Part shown: positions 1-7,593 of the stretch, piece after piece
Layout of the letters: each line of letters starts with the position of its first letter
Position numbering within the stretch: the stretch's first letter is position 1
Source of the DNA: an uncultured Clostridia bacterium
GTDB taxonomy: Bacteria; Bacillota; Clostridia; Oscillospirales; Feifaniaceae
Direction: 5' to 3'
Assembly (NCBI GenBank): GCA_944376235.1
Contig: CALWCA010000016.1
Span: 1 to 64,000 of the forward strand
DNA length: 64,000 nucleotides
Made by a program: the position numbers and the translations under genes
The notes under the pieces: generated by a model
What the model saw: the letters and a program-made list of their open reading frames with translations, nothing else
Told to the model about the DNA's origin: nothing
Database searches by the model: none

Positions 1-388
1 CGAACAGCTCGCAGAAGTAGAGGGCAAAGGTCTGGGCGTAGAGGTTGAGGCCCATCTGGCTGAGGAAGTACAGGCACAGATAAAAGCCGCCCCATTTTTC
101 TCCCAGGAAGAGGTTGCACTGTGTGTATGCACCGCCGATCAGACGGATGCAGGAGCACATCAGGAAGGTGGGAATAGCGGTACAGACTACCCAGACGGCG
201 GCGCCCAGGTATGCCAGGCAGACGGAGCGCCCGGTCTGGGCAATGCCGCGCCCGGTAAAGACCAGAACGCCCGAGCCGATAATGACGCCCACCGCGATGA
301 AGAACAGATCCCAGAAACCCAGTGTTCGGTTATAATCTGGCATGTGCTCTTGTTGAGCTGCTGTGTTGACGGTTGTTTCGTTTGACAT
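1..388 (-). CDS. APC-family amino-acid permease, N-terminal part (cut by window edge)
   Basis: The first 129 residues of a cytoplasmic-membrane permease are visible; the rest lies beyond the left edge. The start ATG (386-388) follows a GGAGG-like site. The glycine-rich first helix (GVIIGSGVLVFTGRGIA) is the typical APC-superfamily TM1, which in known members lines the substrate site. The fragment is nearly identical in sequence to the start of the permease at 887-2263, including the N-terminus MSNETTVNT, so the two are recent tandem duplicates on the same strand. APC proteins exchange or import amino acids or amines with protons or antiported products. The substrate cannot be read here. A long inverted repeat lies in its leader. 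Confidence 0.9.
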   Translation of the reverse strand, partial: MSNETTVNTAAQQEHMPDYNRTLGFWDLFFIAVGVIIGSGVLVFTGRGIAQTGRSVCLAYLGAAVWVVCTAIPTFLMCSCIRLIGGAYTQCNLFLGEKWGGFYLCLYFLSQMGLNLYAQTFALYFCELF

Positions 389-411
389 AGAAGAACCTCC
401 TTTTTGATATG

Positions 412-465
412 CTCAATTTTTTCGAAAATCGGCGCGTAAATGATTGAAATTTCGAAAGAATTGAG
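412..465 (-). promoter_or_regulatory. Inverted repeat in the leader of the truncated permease
   Basis: A 16-base arm (412-427, CTCAATTTTTTCGAAA) pairs with 450-465 with a single G-U, around a 22-base loop, about 25 bases upstream of the start codon. It could be an RNA leader hairpin or a protein operator. A weaker dyad lies at a similar place ahead of the paralogous permease (2294-2336), suggesting a shared control element. Confidence 0.5.
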
Positions 466-797
466 GGATACGCACCTATTCTAGAGGGGGAAAGAGCAAA
501 ATTCTATATACAAAACGAATAGATTGTAATAATAATAGATACAATATTAAAAATGTTAATGAATTATCGGGAAAATTGGAACAAAAAACTCAAAACGTGA
601 AAGAAATCGAAACAAACGAAGGGGAAAACTCTTGTGAATCGTGCACAAACAGAAAATACATTAAAAAAATAGAAATAAATAGGACATTTCTGAAAATTAG
701 TCTTGAAAACAAAAAAATCAATCAATCAATTTCTTCAAAAATAAGACAAATATCAAAAAAGAGTGTGAATGCTCTAAAAAGGAGAAAATGGGGAAAA
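466..797. other. Gene-free AT-rich spacer between permease paralogs
   Basis: Strongly A-rich with short poly-A runs; the small reading frames here have no convincing start site or recognisable product. It presumably holds the promoter of the leftward truncated permease, but I could not fix convincing -35/-10 boxes. No repeats or RNA gene recognised. Confidence 0.5.
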
Positions 798-837
798 GAG
801 AAAGGGAAGGCGTTTTAAAAAGCGCCTTCCCTTTCTC
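798..837 (-). terminator. Hairpin terminator downstream of permease 887-2263
   Basis: A perfect 15-bp stem (798-812 with 823-837) with an A/T loop, about 50 bases beyond the permease stop codon. On the minus strand it is followed by TTTTCCCC, a short T run, so termination of the leftward permease transcript is likely. Confidence 0.75.
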
Positions 838-886
838 TGTCAACAAAACAAGGAGAATGGAAAATCTGTTTATGAAAGAATACAGG

Positions 887-2263
887 CTAGCTCTCCAGCT
901 CGTAGGAGACGGTCGGATGTACTTTTCCGGACTTAAACCACACGAGCGAGTAGATGATGCCGACCGCCATAATGGCTACGTTGAAGCCGATGGTTTTCCA
1001 GTCGGAGTTGGTGATTTGACCAAAGACATTGAAGCAGGCGCCGATGAAGCAGACCCACATGACCACGTTGAAGACGGGTCTGGGCATCCGGAAGATGGAT
1101 TTCTCCCACTGCTCGGGGAACATGTCGGGAATCTTTCTCATGTTGAAGATAAAGATGGCGGTCTGAACATAGGAGCCAAGCAGGGTCATGTCGGTGACAG
1201 CCGAGATGTCGACGCCCAGGAAGAGGGGCGCCATGGTGATAATGTAGTAAATGAAGAGGTATTTGTAAGCAGTTTTGTGCTTGGGATGCAGAGTGCCAAG
1301 GCTCTTGGGCAGCCAGCCGTCGTGCGAAAGCATGACGAGCGGGATGGGCACCGAGCCAATCAGGCCGTTAAGGGTGGTGGCGGCTGCACACAGCGCGCCG
1401 CCGGCCATGAAGAAGAAGTATTCAGGCCTTGTCAGGAAGTGGTCGGCGATGACGCCCAGCGTCTGATCGGCCACCTGATCAATCGGCAGGATACCAGAGG
1501 CGACAATCCCCATGAGGGCGAAGAGAATGGCAATGGAGAAGGTTGAAATAGCGCCGGCCAGAGGGATGTCGCGCTGCGGATTTTTGGACTGCGCCGAGTA
1601 GGGCATGAGGGAGGTCGCGCCCATCAGCGAGTAGGTCAGGAGCGTCGAGGTGGCGAAGAGACCGCCCCAGCCATTGGTCATCCAGCCCTCGCCGCCGAAG
1701 AAGTTGGCCCAATCGACCTTGGGCAGGCCACGGACCGTGAACCAAATCAGCGCCAAAAGCAGCGTGATGGACATAATATTCTGCGCTTTTGACATAAAGT
1801 CGACGCCAAAGAAGTTGAGTGCATAGAAGAAGGTGATCATGATTGCGGCAACCAGCGTTTCATTGCCGCCTCCCACCATTTCGCAGAAGTAAAGGGCAAA
1901 GGTCTGGGCGTAGAGGTTGAGGCCCATCTGCCCCAGAAAGTAGATGGCCAGGTAAAAGCCGCCCCACCTTTCCCCGAGGAAGAGGTTGCACTGTGTGTAA
2001 CCGCCGCCGATCAGACGGATGCAGGAGCACATCAGGAAGGTCGGAATGGCGGTACAGACCACCCAGACGGCAGCGCCGATATACGCCAGGCAGACGGAGC
2101 GCCCGGTCTGGGCAATGCCGCGCCCAGTAAAGACCAGGACGCCGGATCCGATGATAACGCCGACCGAAATAAAAAACAAATCCCAAAAGCCCAGCGTTCG
2201 TTCATAATCTGGCATGCGTTCATCGATGTTCGCGTTGGTATTGACGGTTGTTTCGTTCGACAT
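887..2263 (-). CDS. APC-family amino-acid permease
   Basis: A 458-residue polytopic membrane protein, full length for the APC superfamily, with about 12 hydrophobic segments. TM1 carries the GSG motif (GVIIGSGVLVFTGRG, about residues 35-49), the unwound substrate-binding helix of this fold. The start ATG follows AAAGGGGGATT. It probably moves an amino acid or polyamine across the cytoplasmic membrane; specificity is not evident. It is the complete member of a tandem pair (the other is cut at base 1), and a short decayed copy lies upstream at 2728-2800. Transcription is leftward, away from the TetR regulator at 3440, which could control the cluster, though this is only inferred from position. 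A hairpin terminator follows. Confidence 0.92.
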   Translation of the reverse strand: MSNETTVNTNANIDERMPDYERTLGFWDLFFISVGVIIGSGVLVFTGRGIAQTGRSVCLAYIGAAVWVVCTAIPTFLMCSCIRLIGGGYTQCNLFLGERWGGFYLAIYFLGQMGLNLYAQTFALYFCEMVGGGNETLVAAIMITFFYALNFFGVDFMSKAQNIMSITLLLALIWFTVRGLPKVDWANFFGGEGWMTNGWGGLFATSTLLTYSLMGATSLMPYSAQSKNPQRDIPLAGAISTFSIAILFALMGIVASGILPIDQVADQTLGVIADHFLTRPEYFFFMAGGALCAAATTLNGLIGSVPIPLVMLSHDGWLPKSLGTLHPKHKTAYKYLFIYYIITMAPLFLGVDISAVTDMTLLGSYVQTAIFIFNMRKIPDMFPEQWEKSIFRMPRPVFNVVMWVCFIGACFNVFGQITNSDWKTIGFNVAIMAVGIIYSLVWFKSGKVHPTVSYELES

Positions 2264-2293
2264 ATGGGAATCCCCCTTTCGTTTTTACTTAAT

Positions 2294-2336
2294 TTATTCT
2301 GAATTTTTGATGTGAACAAGGATTATTCAGAAATAA
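2294..2336 (-). promoter_or_regulatory. Dyad in the leader of the full-length permease
   Basis: TTATTCTGAAT (2294-2304) faces ATTCAGAAATAA (2325-2336), an imperfect inverted repeat about 30 bases upstream of the start codon, where the paralogous gene has its own longer repeat. It could be an operator or leader hairpin; weaker than the 412-465 element. Confidence 0.35.
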
Positions 2337-3198
2337 TTAAGATTTTATCCATATATTACGAGCCCATAAGCCTAAAATCCACTAACAAATAACAATATAT
2401 GTAATAATTATAGATATAAAATTAAAAATGTTAAAAACACGAGAGGTAAAAACAGGACAAAATTTAAAAAATATAGAAAAGCCCCAACAAAACTCGCGTA
2501 TTTTCTTTGGGCAATATGGAAAAAGAGCATACCAATCAAGTAATATGCTAAATAGGAAAATATTTTGTTTAGAATTGCGATCTGCACCATGGAATCAAGA
2601 GGTGTGGGCAACAAGGAACCGTGGGAAAGGGTGTCGCGGGGAAATCCGAAGAAAAATGCCCGAGAAAATCGGCAGGGGAGCGCCTTGAGAGACGCCTCCT
2701 TGCCGTATCATGGGGAAATCAATAATGTAGGAGCACATGGGAAGGTTGGTTTGCCGTGCAGACCACCCACACGGCGGCAAGATAGGCGGCGCAGGGCGCG
2801 CAGAAAGTATCCCAATCCAGGGATAAGGTTGAAAATATAAATTGACAAAACACATCAAAAATACTTAACAAGAATAAAAGAAGCGGATTGTGCAAAACGA
2901 TGCTCTCCAGATCCGGAAAGAAGAAAGCACCAAAGAGTTTGGAAAGGTTTGATACATGGCCCTCTTTGCAGAGCTTTTTGAAATTGTACTGGCCGGATAA
3001 TGGCCGAAATGGGTTTGGAGAAAAGCAGACGTGTGACTTGTGCAATATTAACAAAGAAAAAAAGCGCGCCAAGGAGAAAATGGGAAAAAGGGCCTTTCAG
3101 AAGAAAGAAACAGGGAAAATTGGAGGATTTTGGGGAAAAGGGCAGAGCGTTTGCATTGATTTTTTGCAGAAGCCCTATATATTAAATAGGAAAAATAC
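2337..3198. other. Gene-free AT-rich region with permease debris
   Basis: Apart from the permease-like scrap at 2728-2800, I see no gene with a plausible start site, no RNA gene and no long repeat here. Base use shifts between AT-rich runs and GC-rich patches, as expected of decaying coding DNA. Confidence 0.55.
2728..2800 (-). pseudogene. Remnant of a third APC permease copy
   Basis: About 70 bases align with 2021-2095 of the intact permease (shared blocks AGGAGCACAT, GGAAGGT, CAGACCACCCA, ACGGC). On the minus strand they still read AAVWVVCTA-like, matching the third transmembrane region of both permeases. Small gaps break the frame, and flanking sequence no longer resembles a permease. This is a decayed duplicate, not a gene. 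Confidence 0.7.
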
Positions 3199-3227
3199 TC
3201 GACAAGCGCAAAGAAGTATGCTACAAT
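3199..3227 (+). promoter_or_regulatory. Vegetative promoter for the TetR gene at 3440
   Basis: TCGACA (3199-3204), 17 bases, TACAAT (3222-3227). The implied leader is about 200 bases, unusually long for a TetR gene. It contains two direct ATTTGCAC copies just after the predicted transcription start (about 3240-3258), which could bind a regulator. Confidence 0.6.
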
Positions 3228-3439
3228 AATGCACAACTCAATTTGCACCTGATTTGCACTTAAAAAAGAAAACAGGGAAAGGCATGCTGGAAAAAGGGAT
3301 GAAAGACCAAAAATCGGCGCATCAGGGCTTTTGGCAAAAAGCATGCCGCCCTGCCGATTGGTGACAAGGGCCGGAAGAAAATCAGGAGGGCCTGGAGGTA
3401 ACGGGCCGGCTCTGGAATACATAGGAATAGGGGCTGTAT

Positions 3440-4003
3440 ATGAAACGATCAAATCGAACAAAGCAAGATCTGGCGTCTTCGCTCAAATTGTTGATGCGCA
3501 CTTCCTGCCTGTCCGATATTTCCGTGCAGGATATTGTAGACAGCAGCGGAATCAGCCGACATACCTTTTATTATCATTTTATCGACAAGCAGGATTTGGT
3601 GCAGTGGGTTTTCCGTTCCGAAGTAGTGGAGCCCATCGAGAAGGAGACGGAGCACTATTTTGAAAAGCTGATTGGCGTCATGGAGCGCATGCAGAAAGAG
3701 CCGGCTTTTTATGCAAGGGCTCTGGAAGTGAGCGGACAAAACAGTTTTTCCGAATATTTTTTTGACACCTTGCTGCACATGGCAGAATCCAGTTTGAGGG
3801 AGTTTGCCCAAAGCCGCAGCCGGGAGTTTCCGGAGGAGCGGGGCGTTTTTGCCGCGCGTTTTGTGACATATGCCGTGGTCGGCATTATCAAGGAATGGGT
3901 AAAATCAGGCATGAAAGAGGAGCCTCAGCAGGTGATGGGAATGTTGCTGGGGGTCTCGGAAGGCCTGGCCGGGCTGGTGTTTGAGCAGCCTCCTGAAGAC
4001 TAA
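3440..4003 (+). CDS. TetR/AcrR-family transcriptional regulator
   Basis: A 187-residue one-component regulator. The N-terminal helix-turn-helix is clear (residues about 10-55): the DISVQDIVDSSGISRHTFYYHF segment carries the TetR signature, including the YYHF turn leading into DKQDLV. The C-terminal ligand/dimer domain resembles that of the DhaS-like subgroup, known from the dihydroxyacetone-kinase activator, but no dha genes are nearby. It is transcribed away from the permease cluster, and control of those permeases is an inference from position. TetR proteins usually bind short palindromes and release DNA when a small ligand binds. The ligand cannot be predicted. Confidence 0.88.
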   Translation: MKRSNRTKQDLASSLKLLMRTSCLSDISVQDIVDSSGISRHTFYYHFIDKQDLVQWVFRSEVVEPIEKETEHYFEKLIGVMERMQKEPAFYARALEVSGQNSFSEYFFDTLLHMAESSLREFAQSRSREFPEERGVFAARFVTYAVVGIIKEWVKSGMKEEPQQVMGMLLGVSEGLAGLVFEQPPED

Positions 4004-4084
4004 CATTGGATTTTCAAAACTAAAAATCAATAAATACAGGAGCAAAATCCCCGAGAAATCGGATACATTGAAAGTAGCTCCAGG

Positions 4085-4338
4085 GGAAAGCCCGGTTGGG
4101 AAAGGCCCGAGGCTCTGCCTGCAGAATGGGATTTCCTCTTTGCGGTGCGGATGATGGCAGCCGGGCCTTGACGTGCCAACCGACCGGGGAAGACCCTTGA
4201 CGGTGTGTTCATTTTTGGGCGGGTACGCAGCATAGAACGTCGCTCAAAAGGTCAAAAATTGTCCATAAACGATTTTTTCAAAAAATGAATCACCCGTATC
4301 AAAGAAGAAAAAGATTTGTCACAGGGTGATTTTGAGCG
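4085..4338. other. Gene-free region with nested inverted repeats, possible structured RNA
   Basis: Two sets of nested dyads are visible. Set 1: CCGGTTGG (4092-4099) faces CCAACC-GACCGG (4176-4187), AAGGCCCG (4102-4109) pairs with CGGGCCTT (4162-4169), and CTGCC (4115-4119) with GGCAG (4156-4160), giving a rod-like fold of about 100 bases. Set 2: CGCTCAAAA (4241-4249) pairs with TTTTGAGCG (4330-4338), enclosing AATCACCC (4288-4295) with GGGTGATT (4324-4331). I do not recognise an Rfam family (not tmRNA, RNase P, SRP RNA or a T-box by its conserved motifs). The strand is unknown; a rightward transcript would end at the terminator at 4409. Confidence 0.4.
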
Positions 4339-4408
4339 TTTTACAGCATGACCGTTCTCAGGGGCAATCGTGTTGCTTATAGGGTTCCGGCATGGAAAAA
4401 GAATAAGA

Positions 4409-4456
4409 GGGAGGGGCGTCCGGCTTTTGCCGAATGCCTCTCCCGTTTTGTTTTTG
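4409..4456 (+). terminator. Strong rho-independent terminator
   Basis: A 16-bp stem with only G-U exceptions (4409-4424 with 4429-4444), a TTTT loop, then TTTTGTTTTTG. It is over 400 bases past the TetR stop codon, so it either ends a long trailer or ends an unannotated rightward RNA. Confidence 0.8.
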
Positions 4457-4535
4457 TCTGACCGTATCAGACCAAGTATTTTAATTGAGAAGATGCCAAG
4501 ACGCCCTGGGCTGACACCCCGTATTTAAAGAAGTT

Positions 4536-4898
4536 TTAATCGTCAAGCCAGACGGTAATGGAGGCGTTGACAATGGTAATGGTGTCGCCCTCACCCAGGC
4601 CCGGGGCGTGCATTCCGCGCACCGTCATGCCGCCGTCCACGACCTCGGCCGAGATGTTGCGGTAGGGGGGCAGCGACTTGAGGGCCTCCTGCACGTCGAG
4701 GCGCTCCTTAAAGGGGGTGGCGATTTTGACCTCAAGCGTCAGGGTGTTGACGGCATCTTTTACGCCGGCGACCTCGGACAGACCTGTCAGACAGCAGTGG
4801 GAAATGGCGTCGCGCAAGGCCTTTTGCGCGGCCTTGGTCACGTTGCCGCCGTGCAGGTCGACGCCGGTTCCAAACTCAACCAGAAAGCGTTTTTTCAT
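4536..4898 (-). CDS. Lin0512-family conserved hypothetical protein
   Basis: 120 residues, matching the Lin0512 family (TIGR02058) in length and pattern: the opening MKKRFLVEFGTGVDLHG, the ALRDAISHCC segment, and a GMHAPGLGEGD stretch near the C-terminus. It is a small soluble protein with no membrane segment or signal peptide. The family is widespread in Bacillota but has no assigned biochemical role. The conserved Asp-His and Cys-Cys residues might bind a metal or cofactor, which is speculation. A clear AAAGGAG site precedes the ATG. The gene is leftward, downstream of the histidine kinase (178-bp gap), and may be transcribed separately. Confidence 0.8.
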   Translation of the reverse strand: MKKRFLVEFGTGVDLHGGNVTKAAQKALRDAISHCCLTGLSEVAGVKDAVNTLTLEVKIATPFKERLDVQEALKSLPPYRNISAEVVDGGMTVRGMHAPGLGEGDTITIVNASITVWLDD

Positions 4899-5076
4899 GA
4901 CAATCCAACTCCTTTAAAGTTCATTGTTGCATCACATTGGCAAAGATGGGCAGGCGGCGCAAAAAGGGTGTGCCCAAAGAGGGAGGAGGCTGCAGGCCGA
5001 TCCGCCCGGAAAAGGCGGGCGTTTTGCCGGGGTGCCGGCGCGGCAAGAAAGAGGCTCCGATGCCGTTTTGGGCCCG

Positions 5077-6696
5077 TTACAGGGACGCGGGGGCCTGGCC
5101 GCCGCCGTCCTGCGGCGCGTCTTGTGCCTGCGGCGGGGGCGCCGTCCGGCCCTGCGGGTTTTCGCCGGGGGGTTGCGCATGCGGGGAGGAGCATTCTGTG
5201 TCGAGGGGCAGGGTGCACCAGAACTCCACGCCGTCCGGCGTGTTGCGTACGCCGTACTGGCACTTGTGGGCCTCCAGCACGGCCTTGGCGATGGACAGCC
5301 CGATGCCGGTGCCGCCAAAGGCACGGGTTCTGGCCTGGTCGAGCTTGTAAAAGCTCTGCCAGATTTTTGGAATCTCCTGCTCGGGGATGTGGCTGCCCTC
5401 ATTATACACCGTCAAGAGCTCCTTGTCAGCCTGTTTTTCGCCGAAGACGGCAATGCGGCCCCCTTCGGGTGTGTGGTCGATGGCGTTGGAGAGGTAATTG
5501 GTCAGCACCTGCGAAATCATGTCGCGGTCGGCAAGCAGCGTGGCACCCGTCGGCCGGCAGTCAATCTTCAGATTGCGCTCGCAAGCGGCGGCCTGCAGCC
5601 GGATCAGAAGGTCGTCGAGCATTTCGTCGAGCGAAAAGCTCTCGGGCTGGGGGGCCGTGGTACCGGCCTCAATGCGCGAGACCGACAGCAGCTCGCTGAC
5701 CATGCGCGTCATATGGCGGGTTTCGTCTTCGATGACAGAGCAGTAAAAATCGCGGCTCTCGGCGTCGGAGCTCAGGTTGAGGCGCAGGCCCTCGGCGTAG
5801 CCCTGGATGAGCGCAAGCGGCGTTTTGAGCTCGTGGGAGACATTCACAAGCAGGTTGCGGCGCATCTCGTCAAGACGGCGGGCCTTGTCAATTTCCTCTT
5901 CAAGCTGCAGGTTGGTTTCGCGCAGCGCCGAAATGGTTTTTTCCAGGTGTCCCGACAGGCGGTTGATGCTGATGCCAAGCTCGCCGATTTCGTCCTCCAC
6001 CGGGCCGCAGTAGCGGCTGGAAAAGTCCAGGTCGGCCATGTGTTCGGCCACGTCCTTGATTTCGAGCACAGGGCGTGTAAAACGCCGGGAGAGGAAGTAG
6101 GCCACCACGAGCGAAAGGGCCAGGCAGAAGGCGCCGACAGCCAGCAAAAAGACGCTGGTGAATTCCCCCGAGCTGCTGATGACGGGCGAGGGCATCTGCA
6201 GCAGCAGCATGTCGCCCGATTCGTGCACGCCCAGCAGGCCGATGAACTGAACGCCCACCGAGCTTTCCCCGGCCGAAAAGAGCACGGTGTTTTTGCTGTT
6301 GTCGCGCTCGGTGATGGTGAAATAGACGTCGTCGCCGAAGGCGCGCGGCAGCTGGTCGATGAGCTGGAAGATAGTCACGGAGCCGCCGCCGAAAAACTGG
6401 GTGAGCTGCCTTTGCGTGCGCAGCAGGGAGTTGTATTTGATGTAACCGTCGCGGTTGGTGATGAGCATGCGGATGCTGTATTGCAGCTCGGTATCCTGCA
6501 GGGCGGCAAGGCCGGCCGAAACGTCGCCGTGATAGCTGCTTTGCAGCGAGGAAAAGGCGTCGTAGAGCTGCTGCTGCCGGCGGTAGACGACGTAGTCGTC
6601 GTAGTAGGTGTTGTAAATGGCGCCAAAGAGCAGCAAAAAAAGCACCGATATCAGGCAGATGGTGACAAACAGCCTGGTGCGGATACTGCGCTTCAT
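5077..6696 (-). CDS. Sensor histidine kinase of a two-component system
   Basis: 539 residues. I chose the start MKRSIRTR because AGGAAAGGG precedes it; an upstream in-frame ATG lacks a site. TM1 is about residues 8-27, followed by an extracytoplasmic sensor region to about 180, TM2 about 182-202, HAMP about 200-255, the dimerisation H-box (NVSHELKTPLAL), N-box (NYLSNAIDHTPEGG) and G-box (GGTGIGLSIAKAV). It autophosphorylates on the H-box His and passes phosphate to the adjacent OmpR-type regulator, whose gene ends 97 bp upstream. The last 40 residues are an unusual Pro/Gln/Ala-rich tail beyond the ATPase domain. The stimulus is unknown. Confidence 0.93.
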   Translation of the reverse strand: MKRSIRTRLFVTICLISVLFLLLFGAIYNTYYDDYVVYRRQQQLYDAFSSLQSSYHGDVSAGLAALQDTELQYSIRMLITNRDGYIKYNSLLRTQRQLTQFFGGGSVTIFQLIDQLPRAFGDDVYFTITERDNSKNTVLFSAGESSVGVQFIGLLGVHESGDMLLLQMPSPVISSSGEFTSVFLLAVGAFCLALSLVVAYFLSRRFTRPVLEIKDVAEHMADLDFSSRYCGPVEDEIGELGISINRLSGHLEKTISALRETNLQLEEEIDKARRLDEMRRNLLVNVSHELKTPLALIQGYAEGLRLNLSSDAESRDFYCSVIEDETRHMTRMVSELLSVSRIEAGTTAPQPESFSLDEMLDDLLIRLQAAACERNLKIDCRPTGATLLADRDMISQVLTNYLSNAIDHTPEGGRIAVFGEKQADKELLTVYNEGSHIPEQEIPKIWQSFYKLDQARTRAFGGTGIGLSIAKAVLEAHKCQYGVRNTPDGVEFWCTLPLDTECSSPHAQPPGENPQGRTAPPPQAQDAPQDGGGQAPASL

Positions 6697-6792
6697 GAAG
6701 AGCATCCCTTTCCTGCGGGGCATGCCGCGGCGGCGCGGGGCATGCTGTGTCCCAAAATAATCCGAGCCCCTCTTGGGGAGAGGGCCCGTGCG

Positions 6793-7497
6793 TCAGGCAT
6801 TGTCATCCTGCCCGTCGAGCTCAAAGCGGTAGCCGTAGCTGCGCACGGTGTGGATGATGCGGCCCCAGTCGCCCAGCTTGGCGCGGACTTTTTTGATGTG
6901 GGTGTCCACCGTGCGCAGGTCGCCAAAGTAGTCGTAGCCCCACACGGCGTTGAGGATCTGGTCGCGCGACACGGCAATGTTCTGGTTGGCGGCCAGGTAT
7001 ACCAGCAGCTCATACTCCTTGGGGGAGAGGTCCAGCCGCTTTCCGTTGAGCGTGACGATGCGCCCCACGTCGTCAATGGTCAGGGCGCCGTAGGTTTTGG
7101 GAAGCGTCGAGCCCACCTCGGCCGACTTGCGCAGCAGCGATTTGATGCGCGCCGTGAGCACAATGGGGGAGAAGGGCTTGCCCACATAGTCGTCCGCCCC
7201 CAGCTCCAGGCCGAAAATTTCGTCGGCCTCCTCGGTGCGCGCCGTCAGCATGATAACGGGGAGGCTCGGGTGCTTCGACTTGATGTGACGCAGCACGCTC
7301 CAGCCGTCCTGCACCGGCATCATGACGTCAAGCACCACGAGGGAAATTTCATCGCCCTTTTCATCCACAATGTCAACGGCCTGCCCGCCGTCCTTTGCCT
7401 CCAGTACGGCATAGCCCTCCCGCTTGAGAAAATCGCCCACCAAACGACGCATCTTGTCCTCATCGTCGGCAATCAGGATCTGGATGGTGCTGCTCAT
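6793..7497 (-). CDS. OmpR-family response regulator
   Basis: 234 residues. The start MSSTIQI follows GAGGTGATT; an upstream in-frame ATG is less well placed. The receiver domain (about 5-120) has the acidic pair (ADDEDK), the phospho-acceptor Asp in VVLDVMMP, the switch Thr in MLTART and the Lys in GKPFSP. The C-terminal winged helix (about 135-230) ends with the usual DTHIKKVRAKLG and VRSYGYRF. It is partnered with the kinase encoded just downstream. A small AT hairpin (7525-7543) separates it from the upstream cca gene. Target genes are not evident. Confidence 0.94.
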   Translation of the reverse strand: MSSTIQILIADDEDKMRRLVGDFLKREGYAVLEAKDGGQAVDIVDEKGDEISLVVLDVMMPVQDGWSVLRHIKSKHPSLPVIMLTARTEEADEIFGLELGADDYVGKPFSPIVLTARIKSLLRKSAEVGSTLPKTYGALTIDDVGRIVTLNGKRLDLSPKEYELLVYLAANQNIAVSRDQILNAVWGYDYFGDLRTVDTHIKKVRAKLGDWGRIIHTVRSYGYRFELDGQDDNA

Positions 7498-7593
7498 TCC
7501 AATCACCTCGAAAATCAAAAGTAAGGGAAATTAAAAATTTCCCGCAGCTTCACTATACCGACGTTTTGTGGACATATCGTGAACGAAAGTGCG

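Noticed and set aside
3240-3258. Two ATTTGCAC repeats as a CRISPR or operator array
   Set aside because: Only two 8-base copies three bases apart; far too short for CRISPR and too little to call an operator.
4027-4233. 68-residue minus-strand frame in the structured region
   Set aside because: Composition is not protein-like, no ribosome site precedes it, and it overlaps strong dyads.
4924-7524. 866-residue reading frame on the plus strand
   Set aside because: It is the antisense of the kinase and response-regulator genes, with low-complexity composition and no family resemblance. GC-rich codons on the minus strand create long stop-free antisense frames.
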